Below are positions 10,088 to 19,699 of a stretch of DNA of 64,000 nt, piece after piece. Location: the NCBI GenBank assembly GCA_037577475.1, contig CM075192.1, forward strand, positions 2,348,197 to 2,412,196, in the 5' to 3' direction. The position numbers were made by a program, and so were the translations under genes. This DNA is from Chaunax sp. Z400 (Eukaryota > Chordata > Actinopteri > Lophiiformes > Chaunacidae). Every line of letters begins with the position of its first letter. Position 1 is the stretch's first letter. Below the pieces are notes generated by a model that searched no databases, was not told where the DNA came from, and saw nothing but the letters and a program-made list of their open reading frames with translations.

Positions 10088-11218
10088 GGATCCACGTGTC
10101 CCCCTCGGCTATCCGGATGGCAGTAGGAGTCGTCAACAGCACCTGGAATGGTCCTGTCCACCGGGGCTGATGCCAGTGTTTCCTTCGAAGGTCTTTGATC
10201 ACTACCCAGTCTCCAGGCTGGATGTTGTGGAGCTTTACCAACGTAGGCTCAGGAAGGGCATTTTTAACCTTGGGGAAGATAAGCTTCAAGGAATGGTTAA
10301 GGGCACAACAATACCTCAGCATATCATCATCCATTCCTGTCAAAGTTAACCTATTTTGTGGGAACGGGGTGTTAGTCATTCGCATAGGACGCCCAGTGAG
10401 TATCTCATAAGGAGAGAGTCCAGTTGATTCATGTGGGTGACCTCTCATAAACATTAATGCTAGTGGTAAAACTTCTACCCCTGATAGTCTTGTTTCTGCC
10501 ATTAGTTTTGTTAACTTTGTCTTTAGGGTTTGGTTAGCGCTTTCCACTGCACCTCCGCTAGCTGGATGATAGGCACAATGTGTTTTCAGATTTATCTGAA
10601 GGCTTTCTGAAAGGCTTTGAATTACAGTGTTGACAAAATGTGAGCCATTGTCACTGGTCAACTTGGATGGAAGTCCCCATCATGGAATTACTTCCCTCAA
10701 TAACGCTTTTGCCACTGAGATAGCTGTAGCATGTTCACACGGGAAGCACTCAGTCCATTTGGAAAACATGTCAATAATAACAAGATAATATTTATAACCA
10801 TCTACATGGAGTAAGTTCAATAAAGTCTAACATCAAATGTTCAAAAGGACCCTCAGGTTTAGGATGGGCTGACAGGGGCATTGGTGCACCTCTGCCAACA
10901 TTGTTAGTTGCACAAATAACACATTTTTTTACAAAAGTTTTCAGCAAAAGTTGAAAACCCTGGCGCGTACCATAATCTATTTACAATATCCATCATCCCC
11001 CCTTTTGAAACATGGTCAGGACCATGGGTCAATTTTGCCAAAAAAGGGAATATGGATTTTGGGAGAACTGGGAGGCCATTTGCATCTACCCAGACCCCAG
11101 ATGGGAGAATATTACACCCTTTCTTTTTCCATAATGCTATTTCCCAAGCATCCGCTCCTCCTTGAAGTAAAGAAACATCATTAAGGGAAAACACATCATG
11201 CTGGACAGACAAAGGCAT
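10014..11218 (-). pseudogene. Retroviral integrase (broken)
   Basis: Minus strand. 11218-10904 has the end of pol before integrase and the His/His-Cys/Cys zinc-binding domain (HGPDHV... FCKKMCYLC). The core is split by stops: a MLDFIE segment near 10830 (first Asp), TSDNGSHF at the start of ORF 10661-10014 (second Asp) and GAVESANQTLK (catalytic Glu). The C-terminal part has the PGDWVVIKD... WTGPFQVLL block of gamma-type integrases. Integrase inserts viral DNA into the chromosome; stops in the core make this one inactive. Confidence 0.8.
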
Positions 11219-12982
11219 CTGTAGAATGGGGGAGGCAGGTGAAAGAGCAGCTACTCTTGCAGCCGCATCTGCAGCTGCAAGCTGCTAATGCACTTTTAAC
11301 TACATTATGATCAGTACATATGGCATAGGAGACACAAGGGGAGACATCAGTAGGATTTCTCATTGCAGAACCATCTACAAAGAAAACAGAGTCAGGGTTA
11401 GTAAGGGGAGTGTCAAATAATGCATCACGTGGTTTCGACACAGTGTCAACCACTTCCAGACAGGAATGTGGTTCTCCATCTTCAGCTGCAGGGAGCAAAG
11501 TGGATGGGTTAAGGACAGTACAGCACTTCAGGGTGACATGGTTAATAAGACATTTTGCCAATGCAATAGTCTTGCTGGGGTTAAATGAGCAGTTTTTGCC
11601 TGAAGGATAAGGGAGTGGACAGCATGCGGGACATGAACAATAAGAGGACACATAGCAACAATGTCGGTTGTGGCCAACACTGCTTCGGTAGCGGCTGCTA
11701 CAGCTCTCAGGCATGCTACCATAGCCCTCTCTGTGGTGGAAAGATGTTTTGAATAATAACGGTCGCTGTTCGTCACCATGGGACTGGGTAAGAACTGCTG
11801 ACATAAACCCATCACGTTCAGACACAAAGAAATTGTATGATTTGGTCGGGTCTGGAAGTCCTAAACAAGGGGAACTAGATAAAGCTTGCTTTAAGTCAGT
11901 AAAAGCTGTCTCTGCCTCAGGAGTCCAAGTCAAAAAGTCAGTCATAGCCAAATGTTTGCCCCCATGTGTGATGTCATACAGGGGTTGGGAGATCTCCGCA
12001 AAATCACGAATCCATGGACGGCAATAGCCTGCTAAGCCCAAAAAGGACATCATCTGTTTTTTCATTTGTGGTTTTGGAACATCCAAGATGGCCTGGATGC
12101 GGTCCGGACCTATTTTACGCCCCTCCGGAGTAATAATATGGCCAAGATAACGCACTGATTGCGCCACAAACTGCAGTTTGTCTTTTGAAACCTTGTGACC
12201 ATTTTCCTCTAGAAAACAAAGCAGAGACACTGTGTCAGTCTGACAATCTTTTTGTGTAGGGGAATACACCAAAAGATCATCAACATACTGAACAAGTGCA
12301 CTGCCACATGGTGGCTGCCAATGCGACAGGTTTTCAGCCACAGCCATAGCGAACAGACTGGGACTTGAGGCGAAACCCTGTGGCATTTGCGTCCATGTGT
12401 AACGTTCACCATTGAAAGTGAAAGCAAATCAGAACTGTGAGTCAGGATGGACAGGAATGCTAAAATATGCATTCGCTAAATCAATAGCAGAAAACCAGCG
12501 CGAGTCTGCTGGAACCTGTGACATTAGTGTTGCAACATTTGGCACAGTTGGGGCTGGATGTTGCACAGCTTCATTAATTGCCCTGAGGTCTTGGACTGGT
12601 CTCCACCCCCCATTTGGTTTCTTTACAGGCAAGATGGGGGTGTTACATGGTGAATTAGGACATTCCACTATGGCACCTTGATCTATGAGAGACTGAATGA
12701 CAGGAGCAAATGCCTTGCACTGCTTCTGGGCTAAGTGGATATTGTCTTTTACATGGTCTAAAAGTTGACTTTGGCTCAACAATAACAGGAGTTGCACTGT
12801 TTATTACCAAAATCAACTTTGCTACTAGCCCACACGTTATCAGGTACTGTTGAAGGAAATGCCTCCTCTTCTGTAGTCAATGACATAAGTGTCGCATTTT
12901 GTGTGCGTGTGTATGTGTGTGTGAACAGTGCGAACAATGTGCCTATCAATGGAAAAAAAAACTCTGGGTGATATGGTGCCAA
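11196..12982 (-). pseudogene. Retroviral reverse transcriptase and RNase H (broken)
   Basis: Minus strand. 12982-12776 and 12797-12429 hold the RT N-terminus in two frames: CNTPILPVKKPNGGWRPVQD, then SAIDLANAYFSIPVHPDSQF with the first catalytic Asp. 12386-11196 continues with MPQGFASSPSLFA, the YVDDLLVY active site, the FLGLAGYCRPWIRDFAEI connection domain and an RNase H start (VFFVDGSAMRNP, near 11360). Frame changes occur near 12420 and in the tether/RNase H region. The YVDD form and the PVKKPNG block point to gamma/epsilon-like retroviral pol. The protease and gag expected upstream are absent. Confidence 0.85.
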
Positions 12983-13615
12983 AGTGGAACATTTTCAACC
13001 ACATTTTTTCCCCATTTATCTGCCATTATTTTAGCAGGGCCTGTAAGAGGGTCAGGTAAGGCTTTTAATTTCCAAGTTTTGTTCCCCATGTTTTATCTGA
13101 CTCTGGGACAGGTGTGCTTAAACTTTCAATGGGCTTATCTTTCACACAAAAATTCACACACTCACACTGATCTTGAAGTGTATGGTTGGATCTTATCAAA
13201 CACACACTACCTTTGCCTAACTCATTCAGCCAGGTGGTTTGTATGACACATACCTTCCGAGCAACGCATCCCTGTAGTATACAAGATGTGTACTAGACAC
13301 TGAAAGAGTCACCACAAAGTTTATACTTGATTACACTTAATGTATTTTACATTCATACGCCCATTTTATAGAAGTGGGACATGCTATATATAATATGTTA
13401 TATTATATTATTTCATCAGTTTTATAACCAACACTTTTACCAACTTATCTGTGAGGATTATCTAGAACTCCTCCACCCTCTTACAATTTCTCATCACAAA
13501 GTACATATATATATGAATATATATAAGGTTTCTCACATTCCTCACTTAGTGGGTTACAACAGCCTCTTACTGTATGGTATAGTACAATTATTTATTTTTT
13601 TTCACTCTTTTTTTA
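12983..13615. other. Proviral stretch without recognisable gene
   Basis: Where gag and protease would be expected there is AT-rich sequence with short ORFs on both strands and no capsid, nucleocapsid zinc-knuckle or protease motif that I can see. Probably a deletion remnant. Confidence 0.4.
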
Positions 13616-13619
13616 CTCA

Positions 13620-13992
13620 AAAGTTTCACCACCACGAAGGAATTACATGAAACTGGTTTACAACACCACGAAGGAATTACATGTAAACGGTCCCAATACC
13701 ACGAAGGAATTACATGGGAACTAACAACCAACACACATAAGTTTCAACATCACGAAGGAATTACATGAAAGTGGTTTACAACACCACGAAGGAATTACAT
13801 GGGAACTCACAACCAACACGCATAAGTTTCAACATCACGAAGGAATTACATGAAAGTGGTTTACAACACCACGAAGGAATTACATGGAACTGGTTTACAA
13901 TACCACAAAGGAATTACATGTAAACTGTTCCCACTACCACAAAGGAATTACATGGGAACTTGATACTCAATACCACGAAGGAATTACCTGAG
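13620..13992 (-). repeat. Leader array: ten copies of ACCACGAAGGAATTACATG
   Basis: About ten copies of an 18-19 bp core spaced 33-50 bp apart, some in higher-order pairs separated by AACTCACAACCAACACGCATAAG. It lies downstream of the splice donor in the retroviral leader. Confidence 0.85.
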
Positions 13993-14021
13993 CATCAATA
14001 GAAGAAATGGTTCATAACACC

Positions 14022-14030
14022 GTACTCACC
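14022..14030 (-). promoter_or_regulatory. Candidate retroviral 5' splice donor
   Basis: Minus strand AATAG|GTGAGTACG, a near-consensus donor about 160 nt downstream of the primer site, where subgenomic env messages would be spliced. Confidence 0.45.
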
Positions 14031-14190
14031 TATTAAAGTAGATGGAGCGTCTGTTGTCCGCCACCCGAGCCTGACCTCAGGCAGGATCCTGTCCTCCGTT
14101 TGTCGGAGCGAAACTTTCCCTGAGTCTTCTTGAGACTCCTGCCAGCAGTTAACCCTCAGTCCAGACTCAGGTGTCGATCAGCAGAACGTC

Positions 14191-14209
14191 CATCCCATCC
14201 TCATCGCCA
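14191..14209 (-). promoter_or_regulatory. Primer binding site, tRNA-Ser
   Basis: Minus strand TGGCGATGAGGATGGGATG starts 4 nt after the LTR end. It is complementary to the 3' end of vertebrate tRNA-Ser(GCU) (TGGCGACGAGGATGGGAT expected from memory) with one central mismatch. Confidence 0.75.
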
Positions 14210-14213
14210 AATA

Positions 14214-14670
14214 TGTAAGGGAAATTCTTCCTTGTCAAATTTTGAGAGTTGCTAAATCTCTGAAGAATTACAGACTCGGTGTGATGAACCAGATCTCTTT
14301 AATACATGCAGCATGGAGGGAAGACCTGAGGAAAGTGTTCCCTCCCAACTATCAGATTCTCTAAGCTTATATACACTCAGGAACCCACAAGACAACAGAT
14401 GCATACTTCATTACAGCTGTAAATCATGCCTTCCACAGAACAATAGAGCCACCAACTGTCCTCTGATCTGAACCCCTGACCCCCTTCGGCACAGAGAATT
14501 GCCCTCATGTGAAACTCCTGATAAGAGAATTGCCCTCATCTCCTGAAACAATAGACAATTGCCCTCATCTCCTGATCACCCCACCTTCCAGGCAAAGAGA
14601 ATCGACCCTCTTCTGACCTCCTGTGCAGACATGCAGAAATGTTCTAATCCATACACAGATTTCTGCCACA
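14214..14670 (-). repeat. Retroviral 5' LTR
   Basis: 457 bp, TG...CA on the + strand, matched by 8817-9250. Followed on the + strand side by the target duplicate CATT and the resumed L1 sequence. Confidence 0.85.
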
Positions 14671-15493
14671 CATTTCGAATTTTTGTTCTTGCTTTTTCTT
14701 ATAAGATGAGTAAGATATAATTTTACCCCTAATTACTGCCTTTCCTGTTTCCCAAAGTAATGATGGAGAAATATTTGGAGAGTCTTTATTTCCAGAAAGT
14801 CTGCCCACTCTTTCCTTATGATTTTGTTAAATTCTGAGTCTTTCAGCAGGGAGGTGTTGAAGCATCATGTGGGGGACAGTTTAAAAGTGGGTTCAGGATG
14901 TATAGTGAGGGATACAGGTGTGTGGTCGCTTATAATGGTAGGGTGTATTCTAGTAGGGATTTTTTGTACAATGGAGTTGCTGGTAAGAAAAAAATCAATT
15001 CTTGAAAATGACTGATATACTGAAGAGAAAAAGGTGTATTCCCTCTTTGTTAAGTTTTTCAGTCTTCAGACATCACCAAGACCACAATCATCCTTATATT
15101 CCGGTACTGTTTGGGCAGATTGTGAGAGCCGTACATTTATTGGATTAATGGAGCGATCTAATGTTGGGTTTAGGACTGTGTTGAAGTCTCCTCCAATAAT
15201 AGTTACAGAATTAGCAGTGAGGTCAAATAATTGGGAAAAGAGTGTGTTGAAAAAAGCTGGATCATCATTATTAGGGATGTACAGATTCACTATTCTGAAT
15301 AATTTATTAAAAATAGTTGCCTTATAGTATATCGGCCTTCTGGATCTATTACTTTGTTGTTTATAGTGATCGATAACCTTTTGTTGACCAACATAGATAC
15401 TTCTCTTTATCAGCTATTATAACAAGCTGAGACGGCTTGTTTAAAATTTGGACAAATAATAGAGTTTTCTTCTGATTTCAGTAGGTGATTTTC
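14671..15493 (-). pseudogene. L1 ORF2 endonuclease fragment (broken)
   Basis: Minus strand. HLLKSEENSIICPNF near 15490-15430 and, in ORF 15290-15066, NLYIPNNDDPAFF followed by VTIIGGDFNTVLNPTLDRS, the GDFN block of apurinic-type L1 endonucleases. This domain nicks the target for insertion. The N-terminal catalytic part is lost at the junction with the Tc1-like composite at about 15493, and several stops interrupt the rest. Confidence 0.8.
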
Positions 15494-16277
15494 ATGATTG
15501 AAAAGACCTGGCCAAGGCGATAATTTACCGGGTCTAAGTAACGTCCTAGAGAAACAACTGACGATGCGACGATCCCCGAAAAAACTTACATGAACGGGCA
15601 GTTGGGATGCTATGGTCTGAACTCTGCAGACATGTGCAGCACAGATGTTCCAGATGTTATGGCTGATTGCAAAGTGGACGGAGATCACATTTAGTGACAA
15701 GTCCGGATTTAACTTGTACACAGCTGGTGGTCGTTGGTGTTTGTACCATCGCCGCGGAGACCACTATCCTACCACATACGTCCAGGAAGTGGATCATTTA
15801 GTGTTGTTGTCATGAAGTGTGGGGGGGGGGGGGCACTGCTAATCAGTCAGACAGTCAGAACTTGTCCACATTCACGGCCATCCGTCTCCGACATACGGTT
15901 CTAGGTTCACACGTCATTCCCAGGATACAGCAATCAGGCATCACCTTCATGCATGACAATGGCCTCTATGGGACGTTCAGGATCACCGGTTGAGACGGAA
16001 TGTCATCCCACAAGTCCAGAATAACATCTTATCCATTCAGGAGGTGTAAAGTAGTGATAAATGCTGGAGGTAGACACGCATGGTAGTGACTGTTGTTGTT
16101 CTCTGTCTCACCATCCACACTTTCTGATTTGTAAACACTAAGGCAAAAACCACTAATCTGCACAAAAATTATTTTTCTGTATGGCTAAAGGGTGAATAAA
16201 GATGTGTGAACCATAATTTGCCTTTGATATTTAATATGAACAGGATGGCATGACATTAAAAAAAAAGCATTTCTACT
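15494..16277 (+). mobile_element. Composite repeat copy 2 (LTR-U3-like plus Tc1-like)
   Basis: Matches 1163-1982 along its length with scattered differences, including the same switch from LTR-like sequence (GGGCAGTTGGGATGCT block) to the Tc1-like transposase remnant. 5'-truncated relative to copy 1. Contains a run of twelve or more G at about 15821. Lies in the L1 element. Confidence 0.7.
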
Positions 16278-16278
16278 T

Positions 16279-16940
16279 GTCATGAGGAGAACCCATGCCT
16301 GCTAATATGATTGTTTAGCACACTCACCTGTGGAGTAGCCTTTCCTGGTCTGCTGATCAATCCAGAAGTGGTGTAAACCAATGGTTAATGTAGTTGGGGG
16401 ACCAGGGCTGTACCTGGCTGTGAGTGAGCCAAAACACAGGGGTGTTTTGGAGTGGATCAACAGTAATGCTTTTTAAGTGACTTACATATGTTATTTACTT
16501 TAAATGTCTGTATCAATTCACAGGGTTTGAAGTGTTTATATATACAGAAATGTGTAATTATTTATATGTTCTATAATTGTGTTAATTGATTTTAATTAAC
16601 TCTGGTTTGGCTGGAGGGAGGGGCTTCTCCTGTAAAGCCAGAGCAGTAGTCTCTACTGGGAGAGTGTATGTATGACTTGCCTGTGGAAGTGCTATCCGTT
16701 TCAGAGCCCTATAGAGGAGAGGCCGATTTTGATTGTTATCTTGTTGTTGATAACCATTTTCTGCTCTTGAAGAGTTTTATCTTTCTCTTTTGTAAATATT
16801 TATGCATTTTGTGTACATATAACCACCATTCACTTATCTTCACTTTGCACTGCACTTGCTGGTGACAAAATAAAAGTAAATACCGGGAGAATATTTTTGA
16901 CTCCAGGACTCCTTCTTCCACCACTGGGCAAACCCCTTAC
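16279..16940 (+). repeat. Candidate Gypsy-type 5' LTR
   Basis: Begins TGTCATGAGG right after composite copy 2 ends and stops just before the primer site. Contains TATATATA at about 16537 and AATAAA near 16869. Only one copy is present, so the ends are inferred. Confidence 0.5.
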
Positions 16941-16943
16941 GTG

Positions 16944-16956
16944 TGGTGTCAGAAGT
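16944..16956 (+). promoter_or_regulatory. Gypsy-type primer binding site
   Basis: TGGTGTCAGAAGT follows the candidate LTR and precedes the gag ATG at 16973, the usual layout of Ty3/Gypsy leaders. The tRNA was not determined. Confidence 0.5.
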
Positions 16957-16972
16957 TAAAACAAGCCAGAGA

Positions 16973-17700
16973 ATGCATCCCAAGAAGTCCCAAAAGCAAC
17001 AGCTGGAAGCTGGAGAGGAAGAAGGTGCCATTAGAGGTGCTGTGGAAGAGGACTTCCAGGCAGCAATCAACCCTGGTATGCCTGTTGAGTCCAGTCTCGT
17101 CTCCTTGTCAAAAATGTTTGAGAGCTTCATGCACTTGCAGATGGAGAGAGACAGAAGACAGGAAAAGGAAGCTGCAATGAGAGAGCAGAAATACAGTGTG
17201 CTAAATCACCTAGTCACACAGCCCCAGTTGGACCTGGAGCTGCCAGAACAGGTCAGCTACTAACACAGGTTTCTGGAGTTCCAAAAGGAGAACCCAAGTT
17301 GAAAAAACTGGAAGATTCTGATGACATTGAACATTTTATGGCCACCTTTGAGAGGATGGCAGAGGTTTACAACTGGCCACGACAAGAATGGGCTGTCTGT
17401 CTGATTCCACTGTTGACGGGGAAGGCCAGAAGTGCTTTTGTTGCAATAAACCCTGCAGACACAAAGAACTATGACTTGTTGAAGGCTGCTGTACTGAAAA
17501 AGTACGAAATCAGCAGAGAAACTTACCGACAGCGTTTCCGTTCCTCTTAGACGCCAGCTGACGAGTCCCCCCAAGAACTGTACACCCACCTCAAAGAGTG
17601 TTTCTGCAAGTGGGTCCAGTATGATACCTTCACTAAGGAAGAGGTGATGGAGAGCATGGTCCTGGAGCAGTATCTAAAGGTGCTGTACCCAGAGGTGAAG
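16973..17700 (+). pseudogene. Gypsy (Gmr1-like) gag fragment with SCAN-like capsid
   Basis: Starts MHPKKSQKQQ. A coiled, charged N-terminal part (MFESFMHLQMERDRRQEKEA) is followed after a frame change near 17262 by a capsid region: DSDDIEHFMATFERMAEVYNW, LIPLLTGKARSAFVAI, and then ESPQELYTHLKECFCKWV and MVLEQYLKVLYPEVKAF. The last two blocks match the SCAN domain pattern known from vertebrate zinc-finger proteins and from Gmr1-like Gypsy capsids. Stops at 17548 and the frame change make it inactive, and it ends abruptly at about 17700 against L1 ORF1, without nucleocapsid, pol or 3' LTR. Family name is from remembered similarity. Confidence 0.7.
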
Positions 17701-17701
17701 G

Positions 17702-18302
17702 CTTTTTACTGAAGGGACCCCTGAGTCTGTGAATGCGGTGGAAAGTGATGTTACTGATGGTTCCTTGGGAGAGTTTCAGCTTTGAGAGCATTACATTTTT
17801 AATGAGAGTTTCTGGATCTTCTCTTGGGCCATTTTCCGGGATTCCTGAGAAAACTGAATTGTCACGCATGCCTCTGGCTTGAATGTCGAGCATTGTCTCA
17901 TTTATTTTCTTGTTTGCCTTGGCCAGCGTATCCGTCTTTGTGATGAGATCTTCCACAGCAGTTTGCAGTTTTTTGCTATCTGCTTGCAGCATTTTATTTT
18001 CTGATTCCAGCTGTTCAATCTTGTTGTGGGCAAAGATGAGGCTGGCTTGCATTTCCTTAATGTCTGTGTGAGGCAACATGAGCGAATCCAGCCTGTTATT
18101 AATAGATTTTAAGATATTTACCTCTATTTTGGTCCTCCAGATCCTCGGTGTCCATAGCAGAATCCTTCTTCCTCTTTTTTGCCGGGTTGTTGTCCTCCCT
18201 CGGCGTTGCTGGAGTGGAAGACATGTCTGTAGAGCAGCTGTAGTAGCGATCGACAAAGTCTTCCAAGTCGGTGAGGGAATCCACCTTCGGTCCGAGATTC
18301 AA
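17702..18302 (-). pseudogene. L1 ORF1 (RNA-binding protein), truncated
   Basis: Minus strand. N-terminal acidic/basic region (ORF 18302-18099) with a PAKKRKK basic stretch, then in another frame a long coiled coil (LIFAHNKIEQLESENKMLQ, about 18065-17890) and the start of the RRM-like part (ARGMRDNSVFSGIPE, then ITFHRIHRLRGPFSKKP). L1 ORF1 protein forms trimers on its own RNA. The frame is broken near 18110 and the C-terminal part is lost at the Gypsy junction. Confidence 0.75.
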
Positions 18303-18491
18303 GTTGCTACGTGGTGGTCTGCGCTGGTCGATATATTATGATTCATCACAGTTATTTTATATTATTGTTGTTGAAGTTTTTAATCTGTCAGTAGTAGGAC
18401 GCCATGTTGAATCTTGCCTCCGTAAAGTCTTGCGAGCGTTACGTCATGTCACACCAACCAGTCTTCTTCTCTTATTCTCATATCTTCTACA

Positions 18492-18521
18492 TGTTAGAAT
18501 ATTCTCTATGTTCTCTATGTT
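18492..18521. repeat. Minisatellite remnant beyond the L1
   Basis: ATGTTAGAATATTCTCTATG and two more TTCTCTATG units, matching the array at 3030-3456. Marks the right flank of the L1 insertion. Confidence 0.6.
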
Positions 18522-18569
18522 CTCTGGAATCCAGAACAATTGTGTCCAACCAGTGGTGAGATGATGGAT

Positions 18570-19690
18570 GTACCCAGACAACAGGTGACCCCCGTCTTGC
18601 CATCAGCCACAAGACAACCTGTAAAAATAAAATCGGTGTGTCATTTGTTTAACTGTAATTTAATTGATCGTGACGTTGATGCTACGTAGCAAGCTAAAGG
18701 CTGAGGCTAAGATAAACATCGTACGTTCAGTGTTAGTAAGAGTCAAAACGTGTTAGGAAATTACCTTTCTTCTGAAACGTAATGGCCATCCATCGCAGTC
18801 ACAAGGAGCCGCACAAATATATGTGTGTAGATGTCAATGTAGGTTTGCCAGGAGGAGCACTTGCAAAATGATGTCTGCCATTGTTGTTGTTCTTAGCGTT
18901 AGCGTTGCAAGGAAGCATGAAGGAATCCGATCCGGAAGTCTGTGAGCGTGCTCTTTTTTTTCAGTCCGGAAGTAACAAAAATTCCACGTTGTAAACGATA
19001 AAATGATCTTAGTTGGTAGGGAATGCCCAGCTAGTGGTGATGTTTGGGATGTCCGTGTTGTTTTTTGAGCTTGCTACACATAACATCCGGGTCACTAAGC
19101 CATGTCAGGTCAAAAACTCATTAGTCAATGGAGACGCACCCCTGAAAAAACCCGCCCACGTGAGAGGTTTGTGTCAGAACTGCAACCAAAAACTCAGAGA
19201 GCGCAAACGCAAAGCTGAGAGTCAACGCAAAAGTCTGATCAGAGAGAAAGAAGCAAAGGAAACTGTAAACAAAGGAATATATTGTCAGAAATGTAAAAGA
19301 TCAATGGTTTACATGATTACACAAATAATTTGATTGTAAGTTATAAGTTTTACTTTTGAGATGACTTTTTTTTTTTTGCTTCAGTGACTTTAATTCTCTC
19401 TCAAATTCTTATTTTTGTTTGATACTGAATAAGTTTTGCTTGATTCTTTTTGACACAAATCTGATTCCATATTTACCGACCCTTTTTTCCGATTAAACCA
19501 CTGAACCTTCTTTTTGCCTCCTGCCTGCTCTGTGAGTCCATTCTCTTGTGAGCCCTGATAGTGAAAGCACCAGCCATGTCACAGCACTCCACCCCAGACC
19601 AGCAACCTGGAGGTCTAAGACGTCCTCTCCTGCTTCAGAGCATGGCGGTGAGAGGGACAAGGCAGATGCCCAGGAGGTCACTTGAAGGTG
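18570..19690 (+). other. Unassigned stretch with an ORF of 106 codons (19013-19333)
   Basis: The ORF ends in a lysine/arginine-rich segment with two CxxC pairs (CQNC and CQKC, 32 residues apart). I do not recognise the family; it could be a transposon exon or chance. The rest of this stretch shows no coding or repeat signal that I can name. Confidence 0.25.
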
Positions 19691-19699
19691 CACTCGAGT

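Larger units (their letters stand above)
8817..14670 (-). mobile_element. Internally deleted endogenous retrovirus with tRNA-Ser primer site
   Basis: A minus-strand proviral copy lies between two closely related LTRs (14214-14670 as 5' LTR, 8817-9250 as 3' LTR), each starting TG and ending CA on the + strand. The 4-bp CATT flanks both ends (8813-8816 and 14671-14674), a duplication length usual for gamma-type retroviruses. In order: primer site, leader with splice donor, repeat array, RT, RNase H, integrase, start of env, hairpin and polypurine tract. Gag, protease and most of env are missing, and pol has stops and frameshifts. Pol resembles gamma/epsilon-like fish retroviruses. The LTRs differ mainly by a gap of about 23 bp in the 3' copy and a few substitutions, so the insertion looks younger than the L1 it entered. 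A defective old copy. Confidence 0.85.
3463..18470 (-). mobile_element. L1-type LINE used as landing pad for five later insertions
   Basis: Pieces of one minus-strand L1 can be followed in order: 5' UTR and ORF1 (18470-17702), endonuclease (15493-14671), linker (8816-8651), reverse transcriptase (7067-6065), thumb and C-terminal part (5808-4458) and 3' UTR with a T-rich run at 3463-3486 that is the A-tail in the element's direction. Between them lie a Gypsy fragment, a Tc1-like composite, an endogenous retrovirus, a jockey-type LINE and a SINE. Removing the SINE and the retrovirus with one target-site copy each restores an L1 reading frame across the joint. Parts of ORF1/ORF2 around the Gypsy/Tc1 block and between linker and RT are missing. 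Minisatellite sequence flanks both ends, so the L1 inserted into that array. Exact 5' end and target-site duplication were not determined. Confidence 0.8.

Noticed and set aside
13620..13992. CRISPR-like array
   Set aside because: Regular repeats, but spacers are themselves repeated, the context is a vertebrate provirus, and there are no cas genes.
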